From Pseudonocardiales bacterium (GTDB lineage Bacteria; Actinomycetota; Actinomycetes; Mycobacteriales; Jatrophihabitantaceae): a stretch of 12,084 nt of DNA. The position numbers were made by a program, and so were the translations under genes. Positions 1 through 7,139 of the stretch are shown here, in pieces. Where the stretch lies: assembly GCA_030840415.1 (NCBI GenBank), contig JAVEEO010000176.1, positions 1 through 12,084 of the forward strand. The letters are read 5' to 3'. Position 1 is the stretch's first letter, and each line of letters begins with the position of its first letter. The notes under the pieces are model-generated. The model was not told the origin of the DNA and did no database searches. It worked only from the letters and a program-made list of their open reading frames with translations.

Positions 1-525
1 GCCCGCGGCCTGGACTACTACACCGGAACGGTGTTCGAGACCCGGATGACCGGTTTCGAGAGCCTGGGCTCGATCTGCTCCGGCGGGCGCTACGACTCGC
101 TGGCCAGCGACGGCCGGGCCAGCTACCCCGGCGTCGGCATCTCCCTCGGCGTCACCCGGATGCTGCTGCCGCTGTTCAACCGCAAGAAGCTGACCGCCGG
201 CCGGTCGGTGCCCTCGGCGGTGCTGGTGGCGCTGCCCGACGAGGAGTCCCGGGCCGGCAGCGACGCCATCGCCGCCCAGTTGCGGGCCAACGGCATCGCC
301 ACCGAGGTGTCGCCGGGCGCTCAGCGCTACGGCAAGCAGATCCGCTACGCCGAGCGCCGGGGCATTCCGTTCGTCTGGTTCCCGGCCTCCGACGAGCACC
401 CGCACGAGGTCAAGGACATCCGTACCGGCGAGCAGCAGGAGGCCGACCCGGCGAACTGGCGGCCGCCGGAGGAGGACCTGCGCCCGCAGATCGTGCGTCC
501 GGGGGCCGAGCCCGACCAGGACTGA
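1..525 (+). CDS. hisS: Histidyl-tRNA synthetase, C-terminal part (5' end outside window)
   Basis: Reading frame 1 is open from the first base to the TGA at 523-525 and gives 174 residues; bacterial HisRS is usually about 420-430 residues, so roughly the first 250 lie outside the window. The visible part opens with the histidine-binding signature [13 protein letters not shown], followed by SGGRYDSL and the class II motif 3 region [11 protein letters not shown]. The rest is the alpha/beta anticodon-binding domain. The enzyme charges tRNA-His in the cytoplasm using ATP and histidine. aspS follows after 64 bp in the same direction, the hisS-aspS pairing common in bacteria. The C-terminal tail is acidic and proline-rich. 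Identification is firm because two family signatures are intact; no frameshift is visible. Confidence 0.97.
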   Translation, partial: ARGLDYYTGTVFETRMTGFESLGSICSGGRYDSLASDGRASYPGVGISLGVTRMLLPLFNRKKLTAGRSVPSAVLVALPDEESRAGSDAIAAQLRANGIATEVSPGAQRYGKQIRYAERRGIPFVWFPASDEHPHEVKDIRTGEQQEADPANWRPPEEDLRPQIVRPGAEPDQD

Positions 526-539
526 GGCCCCGCCGGGCC
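526..539 (+). terminator. Short GC hairpin directly after hisS
   Basis: GGCCC at 526-530 and GGGCC at 535-539 pair around a CGCC loop immediately after the hisS stop. There is no T-run, and a 5-bp stem is short, so it may only attenuate transcription between hisS and aspS or be chance in GC-rich DNA. The rest of the 64-bp gap shows a loose -10-like GAGAAT at 544-549 without a convincing -35. Confidence 0.25.
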
Positions 540-589
540 GTGGGAGAATCGAACCGAAGTTCACCGAGCCGTATCCGAAGGGAATTCCT

Positions 590-2416
590 GTGCTCCGCAC
601 GCATGAGGCCGGATCGCTGCGCGCGACCCAGGCAGGCGAGACCGTCACGCTCACCGGCTGGGTGGCCAGCCGCCGGGACCACGGTGGCGTCGCCTTCCTC
701 GATCTGCGCGACGCCTCGGGCATCGTCCAGGTAGTGCTGCGCGACGACGAGAGCGCCCACAGCCTGCGCAACGAGTGGTGCGTCCGGGTCACCGGCACCG
801 TCCGGCAGCGGTTGGAGGGCCGGGTCAACCCGAACCTGGCCACCGGCGAGATCGAGGTGGTCGCCGACAAGCTGGAGGTGCTCAGCGAGGCGGCCCCGTT
901 GCCGTTCCAGATCGACGAGCACACCGAGGTCGGCGAGGAGGCCAGGCTGAAGTACCGCTATTTGGATTTGAGACGCCCTGCGCCGTCCGCCGCCATCCGG
1001 CTGCGCAGCCAGGTCAACCGGGCTGCCCGGGAGGTGCTGTACCGCCACGACTTCGTCGAGATCGAGACCCCGACGCTGACCCGTTCCACCCCCGAGGGCG
1101 CCCGCGACTTCCTGGTGCCGGCCCGGCTGCAGCCCGGCTCCTGGTACGCGCTGCCGCAGTCTCCGCAGTTGTTCAAGCAACTGCTGATGGTGGCCGGCAT
1201 GGAGCGGTACTTCCAGATCGCGCGCTGCTACCGCGACGAGGACTTCCGCGCCGACCGGCAGCCGGAGTTCACCCAGCTCGACATCGAGATGAGCTTCGTC
1301 GAGCAGGACGACGTGCTGGCGCTGGCCGAGGACGTGCTGCGCGCGCTGTGGGCGCTGATCGGCTACCAGGTGCCCGCCGAGATCCCGCGCTACAGCTACG
1401 CCGAGGTGATGGACCGCTACGGCTCGGACAAGCCGGACCTGCGCCTGGACCTGGAACTGACCGACTGCACGGCCTACTTCGCCGACACCCCGTTCCGGGT
1501 GTTCCAGGCACCCTACGTCGGTGCCGTCGTGATGGCCGGCGGGGCGTCGCAGCCGCGCCGGCAGCTCGACGCCTGGCAGGACTGGGCCAAGCAGCGCGGT
1601 GCCCGCGGGCTTGCCTACGTGCTGGTCGGCGCGGACGGTGAGCTGTCCGGCCCGGTGGCCAAGAACCTGTCCGACTCCGAGCGGGCCGGGCTGGCCGAGT
1701 TCGTCGGTGCCGCGCCGGGGGACTGCGTGTTCTTCGCCGCCGGCCCGCGCAAGAGCACCCAGTCGCTGCTGGGAGCGGCCCGGCTGGAGATCGGCCGGCG
1801 GACCGGCCGGATCGACGAGAGCGCCTGGTCCTTCCTCTGGGTGGTGGACGCGCCGCTGTTCGAGCCGACCGCCGAGGCGACCGCCAGCGGTGATGTCGCG
1901 GTCGGCGCCGGCGCCTGGACGGCGGTGCACCATGCCTTCACCAGCCCGAAGGCCGAGTACCTGGACACCTTCGACACCGACCCGGGCAGCGCGCTGGCCT
2001 ACGCCTACGACATCGTCTGCAACGGCAACGAGATCGGCGGCGGCTCGATCCGTATCCACCGCCGCGACATCCAGGAACGGGTGTTCAAGATAATGGGCCT
2101 GGACGAGCAGCAGGCGCAGGAGAAGTTCGGCTTCCTGCTCGACGCCTTCGCCTACGGGGCGCCGCCGCACGGCGGTATCGCCTTCGGCTGGGACCGGATC
2201 TGCGCGCTGCTGTCGGGCACCGACTCGATCCGCGACGTGATCGCCTTCCCCAAGACCGGTGGCGGCTACGACCCGCTGACCGAGGCACCGGCCCCGATCA
2301 CGCCGGAGCAGCGCCGGGAGGCGGGGGTGGACGCGGCTCCGAAGCCGGCCGAGGGAGCCGCCAAGCACGCGCTGCCGACCGGCGAGCCGGCGGTGCCCAG
2401 CGCGTCGGGTGGCTGA
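590..2416 (+). CDS. aspS: Aspartyl-tRNA synthetase, bacterial type (possibly non-discriminating Asp/Asn)
   Basis: 608 residues, the usual size of bacterial AspRS. The GTG start at 590 has AAGGGA about 7 nt upstream and gives the typical N-terminus with the OB-fold anticodon-binding domain ([19 protein letters not shown], residues 23-41). The catalytic core follows: YLDLRR at 124-129, the [20 protein letters not shown] segment, motif 2 with [19 protein letters not shown], then the GAD insertion domain, and motif 3 with [10 protein letters not shown] near residues 527-536. It aminoacylates tRNA-Asp in the cytoplasm. Residue 31 is His; in published bacterial AspRS work His here goes with relaxed enzymes that also make Asp-tRNA-Asn for amidation by GatCAB, whereas E. 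coli has Leu in this loop. That assignment is inference, and gatCAB is not in the window. Codons 124-130 are strikingly AT-rich compared with the rest of the gene. The C-terminal tail after residue 575 is a variable Ala/Pro-rich extension. Confidence 0.98.
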   Translation: MLRTHEAGSLRATQAGETVTLTGWVASRRDHGGVAFLDLRDASGIVQVVLRDDESAHSLRNEWCVRVTGTVRQRLEGRVNPNLATGEIEVVADKLEVLSEAAPLPFQIDEHTEVGEEARLKYRYLDLRRPAPSAAIRLRSQVNRAAREVLYRHDFVEIETPTLTRSTPEGARDFLVPARLQPGSWYALPQSPQLFKQLLMVAGMERYFQIARCYRDEDFRADRQPEFTQLDIEMSFVEQDDVLALAEDVLRALWALIGYQVPAEIPRYSYAEVMDRYGSDKPDLRLDLELTDCTAYFADTPFRVFQAPYVGAVVMAGGASQPRRQLDAWQDWAKQRGARGLAYVLVGADGELSGPVAKNLSDSERAGLAEFVGAAPGDCVFFAAGPRKSTQSLLGAARLEIGRRTGRIDESAWSFLWVVDAPLFEPTAEATASGDVAVGAGAWTAVHHAFTSPKAEYLDTFDTDPGSALAYAYDIVCNGNEIGGGSIRIHRRDIQERVFKIMGLDEQQAQEKFGFLLDAFAYGAPPHGGIAFGWDRICALLSGTDSIRDVIAFPKTGGGYDPLTEAPAPITPEQRREAGVDAAPKPAEGAAKHALPTGEPAVPSASGG

Positions 2417-3716
2417 GCCGGCCGAGCTGCTCGCCTTCGACCGGCAGCACGTCTGGCATCCGTACGCGTCGCTGCCGGCCGAGGTCCAGCCGCTGCTGGT
2501 GCGCTCGGCCTCCGGCGTCCGGCTCACGCTGGACGACGGCCAGGAGCTGATCGACGGCATGTCCTCGTGGTGGGCGGCGATCCACGGCTACCGGCACCCG
2601 GTGCTGGACGCGGCCGCCCACCGGCAGCTGGACTCGATGAGCCACGTGATGTTCGGCGGCCTGACCCACCAGCCGGCCATCGAGCTGGCCCGCCGGCTGG
2701 TGGCGATCACCGCCGAGCCGCTGCGGCATGTGTTCTTCACCGACTCGGGCTCGGTGGCGGTCGAGGTGGCCGCCAAGATGGCGCTGCAGTACTGGGCCTC
2801 GGCCGGCCGGCCGGCCAAGCACCGGCTGATCACCTGGCGGGGCGGCTACCACGGCGACACCCTGCATCCGATGAGCGTCTGCGACCCGGACGGCTGCATG
2901 CAAGCCCTGTGGCAGCCGACGCTGCCGGCCCAGGTGTTCACCGACGTCCCGCCTGCTGGCTACGATGCCGAGCCGGACCCGGACTACCTGGAGCACTGGG
3001 ACCGGGCGCTGGCCTCGCATGCCGAGTCGATCGCCGCGATCATCGTCGAGCCGGTCGTCCAGGGAGCGGGGGGCATGCGGTTCTCCAGCCCGGGCTACCT
3101 GACCGCGCTGCGCGAGCTGGCCGATCGGCACGGGGTGCTGTTGATCTTCGATGAGATCGCCACCGGCTTCGGCCGGACCGGCGCGCTGTTCGCCGCCGAC
3201 CACGCCGGGGTGGCGCCGGACATCTGCTGTCTCGGCAAGGCGATGACCGGCGGGTACCTGTCGATGGCGGCCACCCTGTGCACCAGCGCGGTGGCCGAGC
3301 AGATCTCCCGCGGACCGGTGCCGGTGCTGGCGCACGGCCCGACGTTCATGGCCAATCCGCTGGCGGCCGCAGTGTCGCTGGCCTCGATCGACCTGCTGCT
3401 GGCCGGCGACTGGCCGGCCTCGGTGCGCCGGATCGAGGCCGGCCTGCGGCGCGAGTTGGCTCCGCTCGCCGACCTGCCCGGGGTGGCCGACGTCCGGGTG
3501 CTGGGCGCGATCGGGGTGGTGCAGCTGACCGGGCCGGTCGACGTGGCGGCAGCAACCGAGGCCGCCGTCGGGCAGGGGGTGTGGCTGCGGCCGTTCCGCG
3601 ACCTGATCTACACCATGCCGCCGTACCTGGTCGCCGACGATGAGGTCGCCCAGATCGGCAGTGCCATCCGGGCCGCGGTATCGGCCGGTGGAGGGCGTAG
3701 CCGTGCCCAAGGCTGA
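2409..3716 (+). CDS. bioA: Adenosylmethionine-8-amino-7-oxononanoate aminotransferase (DAPA synthase)
   Basis: 435 residues, full length for BioA, a class III PLP aminotransferase that transfers the amino group of S-adenosylmethionine to KAPA to form 7,8-diaminopelargonate. Seen in order: HVWHPYAS at 14-21, the BioA-type [13 protein letters not shown] at 49-61 (the paired Trp line the substrate pocket), [15 protein letters not shown] at 111-125, RGGYHGDT at 144-151, [12 protein letters not shown] with Asp248 that contacts the PLP pyridine nitrogen, Lys277 in [10 protein letters not shown] as the Schiff-base lysine, [10 protein letters not shown] at 310-319, and Arg394/Arg397 in [13 protein letters not shown]. 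The GTG start at 2409 lies inside aspS (8-nt overlap) and has no clear Shine-Dalgarno, so translation is probably coupled to aspS. The WHPYAS motif 13 residues in makes a later start unlikely. It is the first gene of the bioAFDB cluster. Confidence 0.97.
   Translation: MAEPAELLAFDRQHVWHPYASLPAEVQPLLVRSASGVRLTLDDGQELIDGMSSWWAAIHGYRHPVLDAAAHRQLDSMSHVMFGGLTHQPAIELARRLVAITAEPLRHVFFTDSGSVAVEVAAKMALQYWASAGRPAKHRLITWRGGYHGDTLHPMSVCDPDGCMQALWQPTLPAQVFTDVPPAGYDAEPDPDYLEHWDRALASHAESIAAIIVEPVVQGAGGMRFSSPGYLTALRELADRHGVLLIFDEIATGFGRTGALFAADHAGVAPDICCLGKAMTGGYLSMAATLCTSAVAEQISRGPVPVLAHGPTFMANPLAAAVSLASIDLLLAGDWPASVRRIEAGLRRELAPLADLPGVADVRVLGAIGVVQLTGPVDVAAATEAAVGQGVWLRPFRDLIYTMPPYLVADDEVAQIGSAIRAAVSAGGGRSRAQG
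3690..3695 (+). promoter_or_regulatory. Ribosome binding site that decides the bioF start
   Basis: GGAGGG lies 7 nt before the GTG at 3703, inside the end of bioA. An in-frame ATG at 3640 and GTG at 3688 also exist, but neither has a comparable site and both would add a non-conserved arginine/proline-rich extension. The GTG at 3703 is therefore preferred. Confidence 0.7.
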
Positions 3717-4869
3717 GGTAGATCGCACAGCCGTCGCGGCCAGCTGGCCCGACCCGCTTGCCTGGCTGGCGGACGCCGCCGCCGAACGGGCGGCAGCCGG
3801 CCTGCATCGAACGCTGCAACCCCGACCGCCGGACGGCGGCGCCGAGCTCGATCTCGCGTCCAACGACTACCTCGGCCTGGCTCGCGACCAGCGGGTGCTG
3901 GCCGGCGCCGCGGCGGCCTTGCGGCAATGGGGCGCGGGCGCCACCGGCTCGCGGCTGGTCACCGGCAGCACCGAGCTGCACGCCGAGCTCGAACAGGCGC
4001 TGGCCGGCCTGGTCGGCGCGCCGGCGGCCCTGGTGTTCTCCTCTGGCTACCTGGCCAACCTGGGGGCGGTCACCGCGCTGGCCGGCCCGGACTGCCTGAT
4101 CGTCTCCGATGCCGGCAACCACGCCTCGCTGATCGATGCCTGCCGGCTGAGCCGGTCACCGGTCCGGGTGGTGCCGCACGGCGATCAGCAGGCCGCCGCC
4201 CGGGCCCTGGCCGCTCGTGCCGAGCCACGCGCGCTGGTGCTGGTCGAGGCCGTCAACTCCGCCGACGGTGACCTGGTGCCGCTGGCGGCCTGGCAGGTGC
4301 TGGCCGCCCGGTTCGGCGCCTTGCTGCTGATCGACGACGCGCACGGCCTCGGGGTGCGGGGTGCCGGCCGGGGCTCGGTCGCCGAGGCCGGGCTGGCCGG
4401 GCAGCCCAACGTGGTCACCACCATCACGCTGTCCAAGGCCCTCGGCTCGCAGGGCGGCGCGGTGCTGGCGGCGCGGCCGGTGATCGACCAGCTGATCGAC
4501 CGGGCCCGCTCGTTCGTCTTCGACACCGCCCTCAACCCCGCTGCCGCCGGCGCGGCGCTGGCCGCGGTGCGGATCGTCGAGGCGGAACCGGAGCTGGCCG
4601 GGGCGGTGCGCCGCCGGGCCGCGGAGCTGGCCGGGATCTGCGGGGTGCCGGCGCCGGACGCGGCAGTGGTGCCGGTGCTGGTCGGCGAGCCGCAGGCGGC
4701 CTTCGAGCGCTCGGTCGCGCTGCGCGAGCGGGGCGTCCGGGTGGGTTGCTTCCGGCCGCCGTCGGTGCCAGCGGGTACCGCACGGCTGCGGCTGACCGCT
4801 CGGGCCGACCTCACCGACGCCGACCTGGCACGGTTCTGTCAGACCTGGCGGGCAGTGTCGCCGGCATGA
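3703..4869 (+). CDS. bioF: 8-amino-7-oxononanoate synthase (KAPA synthase)
   Basis: 388 residues from the GTG at 3703, the normal length for BioF, a PLP-dependent alpha-oxoamine synthase. It condenses a pimeloyl thioester with L-alanine, releasing CO2, the entry step of the conserved biotin ring-assembly pathway. Motifs seen: [12 protein letters not shown] at 49-60, [20 protein letters not shown] at 77-96, [14 protein letters not shown] at 135-148 with His140 that stacks on [17 protein letters not shown] with Asp211 and His214, and [15 protein letters not shown] with the Schiff-base Lys245. The C-terminal domain ends with [15 protein letters not shown]. The first 14 nt overlap bioA, and the stop overlaps the bioD start as ATGA, so the genes are surely co-transcribed. 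2-amino-3-ketobutyrate ligase or aminolevulinate synthase are related folds, but the biotin context settles the call. Confidence 0.96.
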   Translation: MPKAEVDRTAVAASWPDPLAWLADAAAERAAAGLHRTLQPRPPDGGAELDLASNDYLGLARDQRVLAGAAAALRQWGAGATGSRLVTGSTELHAELEQALAGLVGAPAALVFSSGYLANLGAVTALAGPDCLIVSDAGNHASLIDACRLSRSPVRVVPHGDQQAAARALAARAEPRALVLVEAVNSADGDLVPLAAWQVLAARFGALLLIDDAHGLGVRGAGRGSVAEAGLAGQPNVVTTITLSKALGSQGGAVLAARPVIDQLIDRARSFVFDTALNPAAAGAALAAVRIVEAEPELAGAVRRRAAELAGICGVPAPDAAVVPVLVGEPQAAFERSVALRERGVRVGCFRPPSVPAGTARLRLTARADLTDADLARFCQTWRAVSPA

Positions 4870-5621
4870 AGCTGATGCTGGTCACCGGCACGGGTACCGG
4901 GGTGGGCAAGACCGTCACCACCGCGGCGCTGGCGGCCTGCGCACTGCGGTCCGGGCAGCGGGTGGCGGTGGTCAAGCCGGTGCAGACCGGGGTGCGTCCC
5001 GGTGAGCCGGGCGACCTGGCCGAGGTGTGCCGGCTGACCGGCCTGAGCGACCTGCACGAGTACGCCCGCTACCCCGAGCCGCTGGCGCCGGCGACGGCCG
5101 CGCGCCGGCTCGGTGAACCGGGCCCGGACCTGGCCGGCCTGGCCGCGCGGATCGCCGAGCTGGCCGACCGGGACCTGGTGATCGTCGAGGGGGCCGGCGG
5201 CGCGCTGGTCCGGTTCAACGACCGGGCCGAAGGCATCTGCCAACTGGCCACGGCGCTGCGTGGGCTCGGTGCCCAGCCGGGGGTGGTGCTGGTGACCGGC
5301 GTGGCCCTGGGCGCCCTGCACGACGCGGCGGCGACCGCAGCGGCACTGCGCGGCTGGTCCCTCGGCCCGGACGCCCTGGTGGTGGGGGACTGGCCGGCCG
5401 AGCCCGGGCTGGCCGAGTGCTGCAACCTGCAGGACCTGCCGGACTATGCCGGTGCGCCGCTGCAGGGCATCCTTCCGCATGGTGGCGGTGTGCTGGGGCC
5501 GGCGGCCTTCGCCGAGCGGGCGGCCGGGTGGCTCACCCCGGCACTGGGCGGCAGCCTCGATGCGTCAGAATTCGTTCGAGCCCACGCTGTTCCCTTGCCG
5601 AGAAATGAGATCCCGCGATGA
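4866..5621 (+). CDS. bioD: ATP-dependent dethiobiotin synthetase
   Basis: 251 residues; the ATG at 4866 shares an ATGA with the bioF stop. BioD closes the ureido ring of 7,8-diaminopelargonate with CO2 and ATP to give dethiobiotin. The P-loop GTGTGVGKT is at residues 8-16, the substrate-binding lysine in VVKPVQTG is Lys37, Asp50 follows in [25 protein letters not shown] is at 69-81, and the magnesium-binding glutamate in [10 protein letters not shown] is Glu108. The usual GTLNHT-like segment is changed to GALHDA at 149-154, a mild divergence. The last ~20 residues (after WLTPALGG) form an extra, less GC-rich tail before bioB. The bioB start again overlaps the stop as ATGA (5618-5621). All key nucleotide-binding residues are present, so an active enzyme is expected. 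Confidence 0.96.
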   Translation: MKLMLVTGTGTGVGKTVTTAALAACALRSGQRVAVVKPVQTGVRPGEPGDLAEVCRLTGLSDLHEYARYPEPLAPATAARRLGEPGPDLAGLAARIAELADRDLVIVEGAGGALVRFNDRAEGICQLATALRGLGAQPGVVLVTGVALGALHDAAATAAALRGWSLGPDALVVGDWPAEPGLAECCNLQDLPDYAGAPLQGILPHGGGVLGPAAFAERAAGWLTPALGGSLDASEFVRAHAVPLPRNEIPR

Positions 5622-6625
5622 CCGCCATCGAGACGTCCGTGCTCAGCCGTGCCCGCGAGCGGGTGCTCGAGGGCGGAGCCGGTCTGGGCGAGGCGGACCT
5701 GATCGAGGTGCTGCGGCTGCCCGACGACCAGCTGGAGGAGTTGCTGGCGCTGGCGCACGAGGTGCGGATGCGCTGGTGCGGACCGGAGGTCGAGGTCGAG
5801 GGCATCATCAGCCTCAAGACCGGTGGCTGTCCCGAGGACTGCCATTTCTGCTCGCAGTCCGGTCAGTTCGCCTCGCCGGTGCGCTCGGCCTGGCTGGATG
5901 TGCCGAGCCTGGTCGAGGCGGCCAGGCAGACCGCTGCCACCGGTGCCACCGAGTTCTGCATCGTGGCCGCGGTGCGCGGTCCGGACCAGCGGCTGATGGA
6001 TCAGGTGGCCGAAGGCGTGCGCGCCATCCGGGCTGAGGTCGACATCCAGATCGCCTGCTCGCTGGGCATGCTCGACCAGGACCAGGTCGACCGGCTGGTC
6101 GCGCTCGGGGTGCACCGCTACAACCACAACCTGGAGACGGCCCGCTCGTACTTCGACCAGGTCGTCACCACCCACACCTGGCAGGAGCGGGTGACGACCC
6201 TGCGGCTGGTGGCGGCGGCCGGCATGGAGGTCTGCTGCGGGGGCATTCTCGGCATGGGCGAGACGCTGGAGCAGCGTGCGGAGTTCGCGGTGCAACTGGC
6301 TGAACTCGAACCGGACGAGGTGCCGATGAACTTCCTCAACCCGCGGCCGGGCACGCCGTTCGCCGACCTGCCGGTGCTCGACGCCCGGGACGCGCTGCGC
6401 ACCATCGCTGCCTTCCGGTTGGCGATGCCGCGCACCATCCTGCGCTTCGCCGGCGGCCGGGAGTTGACCCTGGGTGATCTGGGCGCCAGGCAGGGGATGC
6501 TCGGAGGAATCAACGCGGTGATCGTGGGCAACTACCTGACCACGCTCGGCCGGCCGGCCGAGTCCGACATCGGCCTGCTGGCCGAGCTGAAGATGCCGAT
6601 CAAGGCGCTGTCGGCGACCCTGTAG
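5618..6625 (+). CDS. bioB: Biotin synthase (radical SAM)
   Basis: 335 residues. BioB inserts sulfur between C6 and C9 of dethiobiotin using S-adenosylmethionine radicals and two iron-sulfur clusters. The radical SAM CxxxCxxC is Cys71, Cys75 and Cys78 in [13 protein letters not shown]. Likely ligands of the [2Fe-2S] sulfur donor cluster, by alignment with E. coli BioB, are Cys114 ([10 protein letters not shown]), Cys147 (IACSLGML), Cys206 ([13 protein letters not shown]) and Arg276 (ILRFAGGRE). [12 protein letters not shown] at 168-179 and [12 protein letters not shown] at 237-248 are family signatures. An adjacent Cys207 replaces the small residue usually found there. The start ATG overlaps the bioD stop; only a weak GAG precedes it, which fits translational coupling. 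bsaP follows after 82 nt. Confidence 0.98.
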   Translation: MTAIETSVLSRARERVLEGGAGLGEADLIEVLRLPDDQLEELLALAHEVRMRWCGPEVEVEGIISLKTGGCPEDCHFCSQSGQFASPVRSAWLDVPSLVEAARQTAATGATEFCIVAAVRGPDQRLMDQVAEGVRAIRAEVDIQIACSLGMLDQDQVDRLVALGVHRYNHNLETARSYFDQVVTTHTWQERVTTLRLVAAAGMEVCCGGILGMGETLEQRAEFAVQLAELEPDEVPMNFLNPRPGTPFADLPVLDARDALRTIAAFRLAMPRTILRFAGGRELTLGDLGARQGMLGGINAVIVGNYLTTLGRPAESDIGLLAELKMPIKALSATL

Positions 6626-6655
6626 GCGTTGCTGATGTCTGATGGGCTGGCCGGC

Positions 6656-6669
6656 GCGCATCGGTGCGC
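6656..6669. terminator. Small hairpin between bioB and bsaP
   Basis: GCGCA at 6656-6660 pairs with TGCGC at 6665-6669 around a TCGG tetraloop, starting 31 nt after the bioB stop. There is no T-run. It could lower readthrough from bioB to bsaP or stabilise the mRNA end, but it is short and may be chance. Confidence 0.25.
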
Positions 6670-6707
6670 ACCTCGTCCGATGCCTGACAGTTCGATCGTG
6701 CGATGTC

Positions 6708-6896
6708 ATGGCTGAGGTCTGCGCATACTGCGGCCAGTGCGGCCGACCCGCCGATCGGCCGCACCCGGCCTGCGTCGAGCGAGCTGTCCTCGAACCGCCG
6801 CGTTACTGTCCGGACTGCGCGCGCCGGATGGTGGTGCAGGTTGACCCGATGGGCTGGCGCGCGGTGTGTTCTCGGCACGGCGAGCGGCGCGGCTAG
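6708..6896 (+). CDS. bsaP: Biotin synthase auxiliary protein BsaP (small cysteine-rich protein)
   Basis: 62 residues with seven cysteines: Cys5, Cys8 and Cys11 in CAYCGQC, Cys22, Cys34 and Cys37 in [16 protein letters not shown], and Cys54 in WRAVCSRHG. The [17 protein letters not shown] core and the WxxxCSxHG ending are what I recognise from the actinobacterial BsaP family, reported in mycobacteria and corynebacteria as needed for their biotin synthases to turn over dethiobiotin. Position right after bioB supports this strongly. The paired cysteines suggest zinc or iron-sulfur binding; which one is not shown by sequence. The ATG at 6708 is chosen because it sits just before the first cysteine pair; an in-frame ATG at 6642 would add 22 unrelated residues. 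No clear Shine-Dalgarno is seen upstream. No transmembrane or signal segment; cytoplasmic. Confidence 0.85.
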   Translation: MAEVCAYCGQCGRPADRPHPACVERAVLEPPRYCPDCARRMVVQVDPMGWRAVCSRHGERRG

Positions 6897-6898
6897 CA

Positions 6899-7003
6899 GG
6901 CTGTTTGGCTGTTTGGCTGTTTGGCTGTTTGGCCGTTTGGCTGTTTGGCTGTTTGGCCGTTTGGCTGTTGGTTCTTAGCTGTCGGCCGTTTGGCTGGTTG
7001 GCC
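6899..7003. repeat. 8-bp tandem repeat (CTGTTTGG), eight exact-length units plus a degraded tail
   Basis: After a leading GG, eight head-to-tail octamers run from 6901 to 6964. Six read CTGTTTGG and two (the fifth at 6933 and the eighth at 6957) read CCGTTTGG. From 6965 the array decays into partial units (CTGTTGG, CTGTCGG, CCGTTTGG at 6985-6992, CTGGTTGG) up to about 7003. It starts two bases after the bsaP stop and ends about 105-135 bp before the possible nuclease gene starts. The unit is not a multiple of three and no gene is read through it. Such arrays change copy number by replication slippage; any effect on neighbouring expression is speculative. Confidence 0.9.
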
Positions 7004-7026
7004 GTCCGCCTTCGCTCCGATCGGTC

Positions 7027-7091
7027 GTCGAGAATCGTCTTTGTGGATAACCCCATTCGATCTGACGGTCGAGGATCCTCCTTGTGGATAA
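7027..7091. repeat. Two 24-bp direct repeats, each ending in a perfect DnaA-box sequence
   Basis: The copies are 7027-7050 and 7068-7091, identical at 21 of 24 positions and 41 bp apart start to start. Both end in TTGTGGATAA, which contains TGTGGATAA, the exact reverse complement of the DnaA box TTATCCACA (7042-7050 and 7083-7091). Both are also preceded by a GATC 8-9 bp upstream. They sit in the less GC-rich gap between bsaP and the DUF222-HNH gene. A regulatory duplication, or a binding site for DnaA or another protein, are the obvious readings. Confidence 0.8.
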
Positions 7092-7092
7092 T
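7062..7092 (+). promoter_or_regulatory. Candidate promoter for the DUF222-HNH gene
   Basis: GATAAT at 7087-7092 matches the -10 consensus at five of six positions, and CTGACG at 7062-7067 matches -35 TTGACA at four of six with a long 19-bp spacer. Transcription would begin near 7099, giving a very short leader to TTG 7110 or about 40 nt to GTG 7140. The -10 overlaps the second DnaA-box-like sequence, so the conserved TTGTGGATAA may owe its conservation to either role. Confidence 0.35.
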
Positions 7093-7139
7093 CACTTTCC
7101 GCGCCGATATTGTCGGTGCTCGTCGTTAGTGTCGTCGCT

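Noticed and set aside
410..2560. A 716-codon open frame on the minus strand opposite aspS
   Set aside because: It is antisense to a clearly conserved aspS; the translation is Arg/Gly/His-rich with no motif, as expected from opposite-strand frames in GC-rich DNA.
2298..6709. Long minus-strand open frames opposite bioA, bioF, bioD and bioB (e.g. 2298-3863, 5444-6709)
   Set aside because: All lie over recognisable biotin enzymes with intact motifs; compositions are artefacts of high GC.
6899..7003. CRISPR array or G-quadruplex in the octamer repeat
   Set aside because: There are no spacers, so it is not CRISPR. Only GG pairs separated by six bases are present, making a stable quadruplex unlikely.
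7027..7091. A replication origin based on the two DnaA-box sequences
   Set aside because: Only two boxes, no dnaA/dnaN/gyrB neighbours and no long AT-rich unwinding region; housekeeping surroundings do not fit oriC.
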